From NCBI RefSeq assembly GCF_900129425.1, contig NZ_LT670817.1:8460001-8524000 (forward strand): a stretch of DNA of 64,000 nucleotides, written 5' to 3'. Below, piece by piece: positions 46,479-55,824 of this stretch. The notes under the pieces are model-generated. The model saw only the letters and a program-made list of their open reading frames with translations. It had not been told where the DNA came from and searched no databases. Each line of letters opens with the position of its first letter. Within the stretch, counting starts at the first letter, position 1. This DNA is from Bradyrhizobium erythrophlei. Lineage in GTDB: Bacteria; Pseudomonadota; Alphaproteobacteria; Rhizobiales; Xanthobacteraceae. The position numbers were made by a program, and so were the translations under genes.

Positions 46479-47006
46479 TCAGTCCACCTTCTCGTCGGCG
46501 TAGACGCCCCACAGCCGCTGCTGTTCGATCCAGCCATCGAAGCCGTTGCCGGCGACGTGGCACCAGCCTGCCGCGCACTTCTTGACCTGGGCCACGACGC
46601 CGGCCTGCAGGCGGGCCGCCACCGCGCTGGTCTCATCGGCGCGATCATAGAGCGGCGCGAGTTCGTCCTTGGTCTTCATGGTCACGACAGCGGTGCGGCG
46701 GCCCGACAGCAGCGAGTGATAGACCCAGCCCTCGGCGCCCTCGGAATCGCGTACCCGGCGCCAGTTCTCGAATTCGGCGGTGATCTCAACCGGCAGACCC
46801 GAGCGGGTGTAAACCCAGGCGACGTCATTGTCCTTGGTCGGACCGGCCCTGACGTTCACGTGATCGGATTTGAGGCTGACATAGCGCGGCACCGGCAACC
46901 CGCTGCTGGTGACCGCCATATCCTTTGCCGAAAATCCCGAGCTTATCGACGCGCCCAGCAGACCGCCTGCGAGCACCATCACAGAACAAAAACGCCGCAA
47001 CGCCAT
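46479..47006 (-). CDS. Exported SH3-like domain protein
   Basis: A 175-residue secreted protein with a signal peptide (1-26, hydrophobic core LAGGLLGASISS) and two bacterial SH3-like repeats (about 40-100, VNVRAGPTKDNDVAWVY...GWVYHSLLSG, and about 105-170, ending WIEQQRLWGVY). Such SH3_3/SH3_4 domains usually bind peptidoglycan or act in protein contacts in the periplasm. The paired Trp residues and VRAGP motif are typical. No enzymatic domain is seen. It is divergent from the 2-hydroxyacid dehydrogenase gene. Confidence 0.82.
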   Translation of the reverse strand: MALRRFCSVMVLAGGLLGASISSGFSAKDMAVTSSGLPVPRYVSLKSDHVNVRAGPTKDNDVAWVYTRSGLPVEITAEFENWRRVRDSEGAEGWVYHSLLSGRRTAVVTMKTKDELAPLYDRADETSAVAARLQAGVVAQVKKCAAGWCHVAGNGFDGWIEQQRLWGVYADEKVD

Positions 47007-47272
47007 TCAACTCGTCTCCTGCCGAGATACCAACTCAATTCTTCGAGTTGACCACCAACCAACACGTCCCCCGTACCCCGTCCCGATTGCCCCTCGGCGC
47101 GTGACCGGAGGTCTTGCGGGTTCTTGTCTTGGCCCGGCCTTCTGCTAGAGAGGACGGAACGCCAAAAAACAAGACGAGCCCGAACGTCCCCTGACGAGAT
47201 CCAGGGGCAAGATCGGGAACCCACGGAAACGCCGGGACCGCACGGTGAAAGCAGTGTCGAACAACCGGGTTA

Positions 47273-47293
47273 ATGAGGTCTGAACGACCTCAT
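47273..47293. promoter_or_regulatory. Perfect inverted repeat before the glyoxylate reductase gene
   Basis: ATGAGGTC, TGAAC, GACCTCAT: a perfect 8-bp inverted repeat ending just before the ribosome site (GAGGGAAGG, 47294-47302). It could be an operator, or an mRNA hairpin that affects initiation. The rest of the 298-base gap 47007-47304 shows no gene. Confidence 0.6.
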
Positions 47294-47304
47294 GAGGGAA
47301 GGCC

Positions 47305-48306
47305 ATGTCGGTGAAGAAAAAGCCCCTCGTTGTCGTCACGCGCAAGTTGCCGGACTCGATCGAGACCCGCATGCGCGAACTGTTCGACGCCCGACTCAAT
47401 CTCGACGACACCCCGCTGACAACGGAACAAATCGCGGAGGCGGTCCGCTCTGCCGACGTCCTGGTGCCCACCGTCACCGACGTGATCACCGAAGAGCTTC
47501 TCAAGCAGCCCGACTGCAGGTTGAAACTGATCGCCAATTTCGGCAATGGCGTCGACAATATCGACGTCATCGCGGCGCATGCGCGCGGCATCATCGTGAC
47601 CAACACGCCGAAGGTTTTGACCGAAGACACCGCCGACATGACTATGGCGCTGATCCTGGCGGTGCCGCGCCGGCTGATCGAGGGCGCCTCCATCCTCACC
47701 GAGGGCAAGCACTGGCCGGGCTGGTCGCCGACCTGGATGCTCGGCCACCGCATCGGCGGCAAAAGGCTCGGCATCATCGGCATGGGCCGGATCGGCCAGG
47801 CCGTGGCGCGCCGGGCGCGGGCCTTCGGCCTGCAGATTCACTACCACAACCGCCGTCCCGTCGCGCCGCGCATCGCCGACGAACTGGGCGCGACCTATTG
47901 GGAAAGCCTCGACCAGATGCTGGCGCGGATGGACATCATCTCGGTGAATTGTCCGCACACGCCGGCCACTTTTCATTTGCTGTCGGCGCGGCGGCTGAAG
48001 CTGATCCGGAAAGACACCTATATCGTCAACACCGCGCGCGGCGAAGTGATCGACGAGGAAACCCTGACCAAGCTGATCGAAACCGGGGAGATCGCCGGCG
48101 CCGGCCTCGACGTCTTCGAACACGAGCCCGCAGTCAATCCGAAACTGGTGCGGCTGGCGAGGGCCGGCAAGGTGACGCTGCTGCCGCATATGGGTTCGGC
48201 CACCATCGAAGGCCGCGTCGAGATGGGCGAGAAGGTGATCATCAACATCCGCGCCTTCCTCGACAACCACAAGCCGCCGGACCGCGTGCTGCCCAGCATG
48301 CTGTAG
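47305..48306 (+). CDS. gyaR: D-2-hydroxyacid dehydrogenase, glyoxylate reductase type
   Basis: A 333-residue NAD(P)-dependent oxidoreductase of the D-isomer-specific 2-hydroxyacid dehydrogenase family. The Rossmann motif is LGIIGMGRIGQAVARRA, the active Arg is in NTARGEVIDEETL, and the Glu-His pair is in EHEPAVNPKL and LLPHMGSAT. The pattern fits glyoxylate/hydroxypyruvate reductase (GyaR/GhrB-like). AGGGAAGG lies directly before the ATG. Its 3' end meets the MoeB-like gene head on after 6 bases. Confidence 0.88.
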   Translation: MSVKKKPLVVVTRKLPDSIETRMRELFDARLNLDDTPLTTEQIAEAVRSADVLVPTVTDVITEELLKQPDCRLKLIANFGNGVDNIDVIAAHARGIIVTNTPKVLTEDTADMTMALILAVPRRLIEGASILTEGKHWPGWSPTWMLGHRIGGKRLGIIGMGRIGQAVARRARAFGLQIHYHNRRPVAPRIADELGATYWESLDQMLARMDIISVNCPHTPATFHLLSARRLKLIRKDTYIVNTARGEVIDEETLTKLIETGEIAGAGLDVFEHEPAVNPKLVRLARAGKVTLLPHMGSATIEGRVEMGEKVIINIRAFLDNHKPPDRVLPSML

Positions 48307-48312
48307 GGACGC

Positions 48313-49119
48313 TCAGCGATGGGCGCTCAAATCGGTGATGACAAGCGCATCGCCGTTCAACGGGTTTAACGGATCGCGCTTGTAACGCAGGGTCTCGAAC
48401 CGCATCGCGCGAGCGTCGACCATCAATAGCCGCCCGACCAGGCCCTCGCCGAAGCCGACGATTTCGCGAATCGCCTCCAGCGCCATCATCGATCCCAATA
48501 CGCCGGCGAGCGCGCCCATCACGCCGGCCTCGGCGCAGGCCGGCACCGTGCCCGGCGGAGGCGGTTCGGGAAACAGGCAGCGGTAGGTCGGATTGAACTC
48601 GCCCTCGGCGTTTCGCTCATGCGCGCGGATCGTGGTCAGCGATCCGTCGAACATGCCGAGCGCCGCCGTGATCAGCGGCTTGCCGGCGAGAAAACAGGCA
48701 TCCGAAACCAGATAACGGGTTTCGAAATTGTCGGATCCGTCGAGCACCAGATCGTAGCTGCCGATCAGCTCCATCGCATTATCGGCATCGAGCCGCGTGG
48801 CGTGCGCGGCAAACTGGACATGGGGGTTGAGCGCATAAATCCGATCCGCCGCGGTATCGACCTTGCGACGGCCGACGTCCGGCGTGGCATGGATGATCTG
48901 TCGCTGCAGATTGGACAGCGACACCATGTCGTCATCGACCACGCCGAGCGCACCGACGCCGGCCGCGGCCAGATACATCAGCGCCGGCGCGCCCAGGCCG
49001 CCCGCGCCGATCACCAGCACGGCGGCTTCCTTCAACGCGGCCTGGCCGGGGCCACCGACCTCGCGCAGCACGATGTGGCGGGCGTAGCGTTCGAGTTCCT
49101 CGGCGCTCAGCATGGTCAA
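48313..49119 (-). CDS. moeB: ThiF/MoeB-family adenylyltransferase lacking most zinc ligands
   Basis: A 268-residue E1-like enzyme. MoeB activates the MoaD C terminus as acyl-adenylate for molybdopterin synthesis; ThiF does the same for ThiS. ATP-site features (VIGAGGLGAPALMYLAAAGVG, DDDMVSLSNLQRQ with the Arg finger, DGSDNFETRY) are intact. The usual zinc tetrad is not: the first CxxC reads TYRC and the second is replaced by DPLNPLNG, leaving one of four cysteines. The Cys in VPACAEAGVMG is kept. Whether it serves MoaD, ThiS or another small carrier cannot be told from context; no moa or thi gene is next to it. Confidence 0.85.
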   Translation of the reverse strand: MTMLSAEELERYARHIVLREVGGPGQAALKEAAVLVIGAGGLGAPALMYLAAAGVGALGVVDDDMVSLSNLQRQIIHATPDVGRRKVDTAADRIYALNPHVQFAAHATRLDADNAMELIGSYDLVLDGSDNFETRYLVSDACFLAGKPLITAALGMFDGSLTTIRAHERNAEGEFNPTYRCLFPEPPPPGTVPACAEAGVMGALAGVLGSMMALEAIREIVGFGEGLVGRLLMVDARAMRFETLRYKRDPLNPLNGDALVITDLSAHR

Positions 49120-49218
49120 ATCATATCCTGAGGTTGCGATGCGGGTCCGGCCGTCATTTGCTGAACCCTCCGCCTGTTGGTGCCGACCAACCAGATGTGC
49201 TTAATTGCCTCTAGGTCA

Positions 49219-50607
49219 ATGGACCCGAGACTTGTCATGAGATCGATGCTGACGGCAACATTGATATTCGTCGCCGCGGGGGCCTCCGCCCAGGCACAGA
49301 TGTCCGGAACGGCTACCGTCACCGGCGTCAAGCCGAAGCCGGTCGCGACCGTTCCGATCCGCCCGGCTTTGCAGACCCCCGCCGATACCGCCAATGCGAT
49401 GGCGCAGGCCGAGCGCCTGGCGATCCAGTCGGACCTGGCCTGGGTCGGCCAGTACAACGGCGCCATCACCGGCGACGTCAGCGAGCGCATGGTCGCCGCC
49501 ATCAAGGAATTCCAGAAAGCGAGGGGCGGCAAGCAGACCGGCGTCCTCAATCCGCAGGAGCGCGGCGTGCTCGCCGAAACCGCGAAACGGCGGCAGGACA
49601 ATGTCGGGTGGAAAATCGTCACCGATGCCGGCACGGGCGTGCGGCTCGGCATCCCCACCAAGCTGGTGCCGCAGCAATCCAGCGACGCCAACGGCGCCAA
49701 ATGGAGTTCGTCCACCGGCACCATCCAGATTCAGCTTTCGCGGCGCAAGGAAGCCAACCCGACCACGGCAAAACTCGCCGAGCGGGAAAAGAAGGAACCC
49801 GCCGGGCGCCAGATCGATTACACCGTGGTCAAGCCTGATTTCTTTGTGCTGTCGGGCTTACAGGGCCTGAAGAAATTTTACCTGCGTGGAACGTTTCGGG
49901 GCGACGAGGTCCGCATCCTGACCATCCTCTACGATCAGGCTACCGAAAATACCGTCGAGCCGGTGGTGATCGCGATGTCGAGCGCGTTCAATCCGTTTCC
50001 GGGGGGCGCGCAGGCCGCGGGCCCGCCACCGCGCAAGACCGTCGAATACAGCACCGGGATTGTCGTCAGCGATGACGGCGCGATTGTTGCCGACCGCGAG
50101 ACCACCGACGGCTGCCTGGCGATAGCGATTGCGGGCTACGGCAATGCCGACCGCGTCGCCGAGGACAAGGATCATGATCTGGCGCTGCTGCGCATTTACG
50201 GCGCGCGCGGATTGAAGCCACTCGGCCTCGGCAACGGCGCGGCGAAATCCGGCGTCGAACTGACCGGCATCGCCGACCCGCAAAACCAGGGCGGCGGCGG
50301 CGCCGTCAGCAGCGTCAAGGCAACGATGACGCAGGTCGGCGGCAGCGGCGATCTCGCGCTGTCACCGGCGCCGGCGCTGGGCTTTTCGGGTGCTGCGGCG
50401 CTTGACGCCGACGGCAAATTCGCCGGCGTGGCGCTGTTGAAGCCGGTGGTCGTTGCCGGCCCGACGAACGCCACGCCCGCGGCGCAAGCCGCGCTGGTGC
50501 CGGCCGATACGGTGCGCGAGTTTTTAAAAGCGAACAGCGTCAATGCGACGAGCGGATCGTCGGACGCCAAGGCGTCGGTGGTGCGCGTGATCTGCGTGAG
50601 GAAGTGA
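49219..50607 (+). CDS. Secreted peptidoglycan-binding/trypsin-like pseudoprotease
   Basis: A 462-residue exported protein. After a signal peptide (about 1-26) comes a peptidoglycan-binding-like helical domain (about 55-110, AERLAIQSDLAWVGQYNGAITG), a unique middle part, and a trypsin/DegP-like fold (about 285-440). In the latter the Asp is kept (KDHDLALLRIYG) and a Ser sits in GFSGAAAL, but the position of the catalytic His (normally NAHVV or similar) reads DRETTDGC, so the triad is broken. It probably binds rather than cuts. I chose the ATG at 49219; 49237 is possible. It is divergent from the MoeB-like gene. Confidence 0.75.
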   Translation: MDPRLVMRSMLTATLIFVAAGASAQAQMSGTATVTGVKPKPVATVPIRPALQTPADTANAMAQAERLAIQSDLAWVGQYNGAITGDVSERMVAAIKEFQKARGGKQTGVLNPQERGVLAETAKRRQDNVGWKIVTDAGTGVRLGIPTKLVPQQSSDANGAKWSSSTGTIQIQLSRRKEANPTTAKLAEREKKEPAGRQIDYTVVKPDFFVLSGLQGLKKFYLRGTFRGDEVRILTILYDQATENTVEPVVIAMSSAFNPFPGGAQAAGPPPRKTVEYSTGIVVSDDGAIVADRETTDGCLAIAIAGYGNADRVAEDKDHDLALLRIYGARGLKPLGLGNGAAKSGVELTGIADPQNQGGGGAVSSVKATMTQVGGSGDLALSPAPALGFSGAAALDADGKFAGVALLKPVVVAGPTNATPAAQAALVPADTVREFLKANSVNATSGSSDAKASVVRVICVRK

Positions 50608-50635
50608 CGGCCGTCCTACGCTCACAGCCGTCATC

Positions 50636-52315
50636 TCACCCCAGCCCAAATCTTACGCCCGCTGGCGCCAGCCCTCCGGCAAGGCCGATCGGCGTGCCGT
50701 CGGCACGCCAGCAGGCCGCGCCCGTGAATGAGCTGTCATCGTGGAACTGGATCGCATTCATGCCCCCGGCCACGGTCGGCACCGCGGCCACATTGTGCCC
50801 CATCGCCGTGAGGGTCGTGCGAACGCCATCCGGCACGGCCTTTTCGACCTCGAGCGCATTACCCTCGGTCCAGACCCGCGGCGCCTCGACCGCCTCCTGC
50901 AGGCTCATGCCGTGATCGATCAGGTTGACCAGCGCCTGCAACGCGCTCGGAAAAATCTTCTTCCCGCCGGGAAGGCCGAGCGCGTAGACGAGCCTGCCAT
51001 CGCGCAGCGCCATCATAGGCGACATCGAGGTGGTCACGCGCTTGCCCGGCGCCAGCGACAGGGCATGGCCGGGCCGCGGATCGTACAGGTTCATGTAATT
51101 GTTCGGGACCGCGCCGAGGCCGGGAATCAGAAACTTGGCGCCGAACAGACTGTTGATGGTCTGGGTGGTCGCGACCACGTTCCCCATCGCGTCCGCGGCC
51201 GTCATATGCGTGGTGTGGGCGCCTTCGAACTGCGCCACGCCTGCGCCCCAGCGTTGCGCGCGCGTCTGATCGATCGCGCGGCGCCGCTCGTTGGCGTAAT
51301 CCTTCGAGATCAGCCGTTCCACCGGTACACGAACAAAATCCGGATCGCCGCTCGCGGCGGCGCGATCGGCAAACGCGATCTTCAACACTTCGGCGAGGAG
51401 ATGGATGGTCTCGGCGGTGCCGAAGCCGCTGCGGGCGATGTCGTAGCCCTCGAGAATATTCAGCATCTGTGCGATGTGCACGCCGGAAGCCGCGGGCGGC
51501 GGCGGGCCGAGAATCTCCCAGCCGCGGTAGTCGGCCCGAACAGGAGAGCGTTCCACGGTTCTGTAGGACATCAGGTCTTGGTGGCCGATGAAGCCGCCAT
51601 GCGCCTTCATATAGTCCACCAGAATGTTGCCGAGCACACCCGTATACAGCGCGGCTTCGCCGGGGCGCGAAATATAGGTGAGCGTTTCGGCATATTCCGA
51701 TTGCACAACGCGCTCGCCGGCCCGCAGCGGCGTTCCATTGGGAAGATAAATCGCCGATATCGCCTTGTCCTTGCGCATCTCGCTAGCGCCGTCGACGATG
51801 CATTCATGCAGATAGGGCGTCGCCGCGAAGCCGCGCGAGGCATGCTTGATCGCGGGCTGCATGACGTCGGCGAGACTCATGGTCCCGAATCTCGCCAGCG
51901 TCTCGCACCAGGCCTTGAGCGAGCCGGGCACCGCCACCGCCTTCGGGCCGGTGAGATTTTCATCGTCGAGCGTATCGAACACATCATGCGCCGAACCGGG
52001 CCTCGATCGATAGGTGTCGGGCTTCACGGCAAGTGGAACGGTGCTCTGGCCGTCGATGAAGCGGTGGCTGCCGTCGCTAAGCCGGATATGCGCCATGCCG
52101 CCGCCGATGATCCCGACCATCATCGGCTCGACCACGGTCAGCGCGAACAGCGTCGCGATCGCGGCGTCAATGGCGTTGCCGCCGGCGGCGAGCATCTCCG
52201 CGCCCGCGGCGGACGCCAGCGGATGATTGCTGACAACCATGCCGCGGCTGCCCGATGCCGGCCGTTTCTGACAATCGAATAATGTGCCCGCGCGATCCCG
52301 CCAGTTACCGGTCAT
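50636..52315 (-). CDS. ggt: Gamma-glutamyltransferase family protein
   Basis: A 559-residue Ntn-hydrolase. Gamma-glutamyltransferases split themselves before a catalytic Thr and then transfer or hydrolyse the gamma-glutamyl group of glutathione. The likely nucleophile is Thr368 in GAHTTHMTAADAMGN, and the C-terminal small-subunit region (LPGGKKIFPSALQALVNLIDHGMS) is present. No signal peptide is visible at the chosen ATG (52315), whereas classical Ggt is periplasmic, so it may be one of the cytoplasmic relatives with other acyl substrates. Convergent with the pseudoprotease gene. Confidence 0.85.
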   Translation of the reverse strand: MTGNWRDRAGTLFDCQKRPASGSRGMVVSNHPLASAAGAEMLAAGGNAIDAAIATLFALTVVEPMMVGIIGGGMAHIRLSDGSHRFIDGQSTVPLAVKPDTYRSRPGSAHDVFDTLDDENLTGPKAVAVPGSLKAWCETLARFGTMSLADVMQPAIKHASRGFAATPYLHECIVDGASEMRKDKAISAIYLPNGTPLRAGERVVQSEYAETLTYISRPGEAALYTGVLGNILVDYMKAHGGFIGHQDLMSYRTVERSPVRADYRGWEILGPPPPAASGVHIAQMLNILEGYDIARSGFGTAETIHLLAEVLKIAFADRAAASGDPDFVRVPVERLISKDYANERRRAIDQTRAQRWGAGVAQFEGAHTTHMTAADAMGNVVATTQTINSLFGAKFLIPGLGAVPNNYMNLYDPRPGHALSLAPGKRVTTSMSPMMALRDGRLVYALGLPGGKKIFPSALQALVNLIDHGMSLQEAVEAPRVWTEGNALEVEKAVPDGVRTTLTAMGHNVAAVPTVAGGMNAIQFHDDSSFTGAACWRADGTPIGLAGGLAPAGVRFGLG

Positions 52316-52494
52316 GGTGCCGTATCGTCCTCCCTTTCTGCGGAACACTCTGTATCACGGTCGTGTCAGTGGCCCCTATCGGTGCGGGACATGCCGGTGT
52401 TGCGTTTGCCGCCCAACTATCAGCGATCCCTTCGCAATCATCGATGGCCGGGCGGCAGCCGCAAATGCATCGCGTGCCTGCGCAGGCAGTAATT

Positions 52495-53400
52495 TCATTT
52501 CTGACACTTCGGACACCAGAACGTCGAGCGCCCGTTCTGGGTGAATCGCCGCACGATTCCTTCACATCCGGCGGTCTGGCACTTTTCGCCTTCGCGGTCA
52601 TAGACCCCGAACGAATGCTGGAAATAGCCGAGTTCGCCGGTGGTCTGGCGGTGATCGCGCAGCGACGAGCCGCCAGCCTTGATGGCCTGATTGAGCACCG
52701 CATGGATTGCCGCGACCAGCCGCCGGGCATGGTCGGTCGGCTCGCCCCCGGCAACGCCCTTGCGTTGTCCGGTCTTTGTCGCCAAGGTCGCGGCCAGTCT
52801 CCGCGGCGACAGATGCGCACGATACAGCGCTTCGCAGACATAGATGTTGCCGAGCCCCGCGACCACGCGCTGGTCGAGCAGCGCGGCCTTCAGGCTGGTC
52901 TTCTTGTTGGCGCAGGAGCGCGCCAGCATCGCTGCGTCGAATTCGTTGCCGAGCGGTTCGGGGCCGAGCCCCCTGAGCAAGGGCTCATGCTCGAGCGCGT
53001 TGCGGGCAATGATCTTCATGTAGCCGAAGCGACGCGGATCGTTGAAGACAACGGCCGCGCCCGATGACATGTGGAACACCACATGATCATGGGCGCGGTC
53101 CCCGCTGCGCGGATGATGGAATTGGCCCGGTGTCTTCTCGTCCTCCTCCTTGAGGACGCGGAATGAGCCCGACATCCCCAGATGCATCAGCAGCACGTCG
53201 CCGGAGGCAAGATCGGCCATCAGGTATTTGGCGCGACGGCCAAGACCGGTCACGGTCTGGCCCGTAAGCCGTGTCACAAAATCCTTCTGAAACGGAAACC
53301 GCAGGTCCTTGCGCCGGGTTTCGGCTTTCACGATTTTGGATCCCTCCATCACCGGTTGCAGGCCACGGCGGACGGTCTCGACTTCGGGCAATTCGGGCAT
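52495..53400 (-). CDS. mutM: Formamidopyrimidine-DNA glycosylase
   Basis: A 301-residue bifunctional glycosylase/AP lyase that removes 8-oxoguanine. The mature N terminus PELPEVETVRRGL (catalytic Pro2, Glu3), the helix-two-turn-helix region with LKAALLDQRVVAGLGNIYVCEAL, and the C-terminal zinc finger (CQTAGCEG ... FWCPKCQ) are all present. It starts from the ATG at 53400 and is divergent from ubiE over a 91-base gap, as in many alphaproteobacteria. Confidence 0.96.
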   Translation of the reverse strand: MPELPEVETVRRGLQPVMEGSKIVKAETRRKDLRFPFQKDFVTRLTGQTVTGLGRRAKYLMADLASGDVLLMHLGMSGSFRVLKEEDEKTPGQFHHPRSGDRAHDHVVFHMSSGAAVVFNDPRRFGYMKIIARNALEHEPLLRGLGPEPLGNEFDAAMLARSCANKKTSLKAALLDQRVVAGLGNIYVCEALYRAHLSPRRLAATLATKTGQRKGVAGGEPTDHARRLVAAIHAVLNQAIKAGGSSLRDHRQTTGELGYFQHSFGVYDREGEKCQTAGCEGIVRRFTQNGRSTFWCPKCQK

Positions 53401-53491
53401 GGATCGGCGTTCACCTTGTGATGTTGACGTGATAGCGACATTGCGGCGGGGGCGCTATGGTCGGCCGCTGCACGTTTGAGGGCGCAAAGAC

Positions 53492-54253
53492 ATGAATCAG
53501 CCGGACCCAACCACCCATTTCGGCTTCAGGGACGTCCCATTGGGGGACAAGCAGACGCTGGTGAACGGCGTGTTTCGCAGCGTGGCGCAGCGTTACGACC
53601 TGATGAACGATCTGATGTCGGCGGGGCTGCACCGCGTCTGGAAAGATCTGATGATCAACGCGCTCAATCCGCCGCGCGGCGATACGCCGTTTGCGCTGCT
53701 GGATGTTGCCGGCGGCACCGGCGACATCGCGTTCCGCGCCGCCAAGGCGGCGGGCCTGGGTTTTCAGGCCACCGTCTGCGACATCAATTCCGATATGCTT
53801 CAAGTCGGCCGCGAGCGCGCGGCGGCGCGCCATCTCGACGACCGGGTGTCGTTCGTCGAGGGCAATGCCGAGGCGCTGGCTTTCCCCGACCGCCGTTTCG
53901 ACGCCTACACCATTGCGTTCGGCATCCGCAACGTGCCGCGGATCGATCTTGCTTTGAGCGAAGCGTATCGCGTGCTGAAGCCAGGCTCGAGATTTCTGTG
54001 CCTGGAATTTTCCACCGTCGACGTGCCCGGGCTCGACCGGATTTACGATCTGTTTTCGTTCAAGGTGATACCGCCGCTCGGCCGCGCGGTGACCGGAGAC
54101 GCCGAATCGTATCAATATCTCGTCGAATCGATTCGGAAATTTCCCAGGCCCGGCGCCTTTGCCGAGATGATCCGCGCCGCCGGCTTTTCCCGCGTCAACT
54201 GGCAGAGCTTTTCGGGCGGCATCGTGGCGCTGCATTCAGGCTGGCGTTTGTGA
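53492..54253 (+). CDS. ubiE: Ubiquinone/menaquinone biosynthesis C-methyltransferase
   Basis: A 253-residue SAM methyltransferase acting on the quinone ring. Motif I is LLDVAGGTGDIAFR, and the UbiE-specific stretches VAQRYDLMNDLMSAGLHRVWK and IAFGIRNVPRIDLALSEAYRVLKPG are clear. GAGGGCG precedes the ATG. It overlaps ubiB by four bases (GTGA), so the two ubiquinone genes are translated together. Confidence 0.96.
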   Translation: MNQPDPTTHFGFRDVPLGDKQTLVNGVFRSVAQRYDLMNDLMSAGLHRVWKDLMINALNPPRGDTPFALLDVAGGTGDIAFRAAKAAGLGFQATVCDINSDMLQVGRERAAARHLDDRVSFVEGNAEALAFPDRRFDAYTIAFGIRNVPRIDLALSEAYRVLKPGSRFLCLEFSTVDVPGLDRIYDLFSFKVIPPLGRAVTGDAESYQYLVESIRKFPRPGAFAEMIRAAGFSRVNWQSFSGGIVALHSGWRL

Positions 54254-55824
54254 TTTCTGCCCTGACCCACATCGCGCGGCTCGCCCGCGCCGGTTTCGTG
54301 TTCGCGCGCGAAGGCGTGTTCGGCGTCGTCGATCCGAGTCTGGTGCCGCCGCCCGGGCAACTCGCGCTCCGACTCGCGCGGATCATCGAGCGCCCCGGCG
54401 CCAAATCCGGCCCGCGGCTGTCGCGCGCGCTGACCCGGCTCGGGCCCGCCTATCTCAAGCTCGGACAATTTCTCGCCACGCGGCCCGACGTGGTCGGCGT
54501 CGTCATGGCGCGCGATCTGGAAAGCCTGCAGGACCGGCTGCCGCCGTTTTCACAAGACGAAGCCGAGGCCGTGATCGCGCAGTCGCTGGAACGCCCGGTG
54601 GCAGAGGCATTTGTGAGCCTGGGTCCGGCGGTCGCCGCCGCCTCGATCGCCCAGGTGCATCGTGGTGAAACCGAGCGCGATGGCGTGCGCAAATCGGTCG
54701 CGGTGAAGGTGCTGAGGCCCAATGTCGGCGCGCGTTTCCGCCGCGACCTCGGCGATTTCTTCTTTGTCGCGTACAATGCTGAAACCTATTCGGCGGAGGC
54801 GCGGCGGCTGCGGCTGGTCGAAGTCATCAACACGATGTCGCGCTCGGTGGCGATGGAGATGGATCTGCGGCTGGAGGCCGCCGCGCTGTCGGAGATGGCG
54901 GAGAATACCCGCGACGATCCGGATTTTCGCGTGCCCGCCGTCGACTGGGATCGCACCACTCATAATGTGCTGACGATGGAATGGATCGACGGCATCGCGC
55001 TGAGCGACCATGCACGGCTTGAGCAGTCGCAAGTTGATTTGCCCGAGCTCGGCCGCAAGGTGATCCAGAGTTTCCTGCGCCACGCGTTGCGCGACGGCTT
55101 CTTTCATGCCGACATGCACCCCGGCAATCTGTTTCTCGACGATTCCGGCCGCCTGGTCGCGGTCGATTTCGGCATCATGGGCCGACTCGGCTCGAAGGAA
55201 CGGCGCTTCCTGGCCGAAATTCTGCTGGGCTTCATCACCCGCGACTATCGCCGTGTCGCCGAAGTGCATTTCGAGGCCGGCTATGTGCCGGGCCATCACT
55301 CGGTGGAGAATTTTGCGCAGGCGATCCGCGCCATCGGCGAGCCGATCCACAACCGCACCGCCGAGGAAATTTCGATGGCGAAGCTGTTGACGCTGCTGCT
55401 CGAGGTTACCGGCCTGTTCGACATGCGGACCCGCCCCGAACTGATCCTGCTGCAGAAGACCATGGTGGTGGTCGAAGGCGTCGCGCGCAGCTTCGATCCG
55501 AAACTCGATATCTGGAAGATTGCCGATCCCGTGGTTCGCGAATGGATCGCGCGCAATCTCGGTCCCGTGGGACGCATTCAGGGGGCGATGACCGGCGCCG
55601 GCGAGCTGGGCCGGGTGATGGCGGGCCTGCCGGCGATCGCGGCGCGTTCCGTGGCCGTGCTGGAGCAGCTGGAGACCATGACCCGGGAAGGGCTGACCCT
55701 GTCGCCCGAGACAATCGCCGCGATGGGCCGGACCGAAGGCCGCAAAAGCCGCTGGCGGACCATTGCGCTCTGGATCATCGCGGCGACCTTCATCGGGATT
55801 CTGATGGCCATCAAGCAGATGTGA
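54250..55824 (+). CDS. ubiB: Ubiquinone biosynthesis atypical kinase/ATPase
   Basis: A 524-residue member of the ABC1/ADCK/UbiB family, required for ubiquinone synthesis and thought to extract lipid intermediates. The family-only KxGQ motif (LKLGQFLATRPD), the Ala-rich loop AAASIAQVH, the catalytic FHADMHPGNLF and the metal-site VDFGIMGR are intact. Two C-terminal hydrophobic segments (the last WIIAATFIGILMAI) anchor it in the membrane. The start is GTG at 54250 inside the ubiE stop region. Confidence 0.94.
   Translation: MISALTHIARLARAGFVFAREGVFGVVDPSLVPPPGQLALRLARIIERPGAKSGPRLSRALTRLGPAYLKLGQFLATRPDVVGVVMARDLESLQDRLPPFSQDEAEAVIAQSLERPVAEAFVSLGPAVAAASIAQVHRGETERDGVRKSVAVKVLRPNVGARFRRDLGDFFFVAYNAETYSAEARRLRLVEVINTMSRSVAMEMDLRLEAAALSEMAENTRDDPDFRVPAVDWDRTTHNVLTMEWIDGIALSDHARLEQSQVDLPELGRKVIQSFLRHALRDGFFHADMHPGNLFLDDSGRLVAVDFGIMGRLGSKERRFLAEILLGFITRDYRRVAEVHFEAGYVPGHHSVENFAQAIRAIGEPIHNRTAEEISMAKLLTLLLEVTGLFDMRTRPELILLQKTMVVVEGVARSFDPKLDIWKIADPVVREWIARNLGPVGRIQGAMTGAGELGRVMAGLPAIAARSVAVLEQLETMTREGLTLSPETIAAMGRTEGRKSRWRTIALWIIAATFIGILMAIKQM

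Noticed and set aside
53476..54249. A single 782-codon frame covering ubiE's region and ubiB
   Set aside because: The first 258 codons are ubiE read in another frame; ubiB starts at the GTG at 54250 in a standard GTGA overlap.
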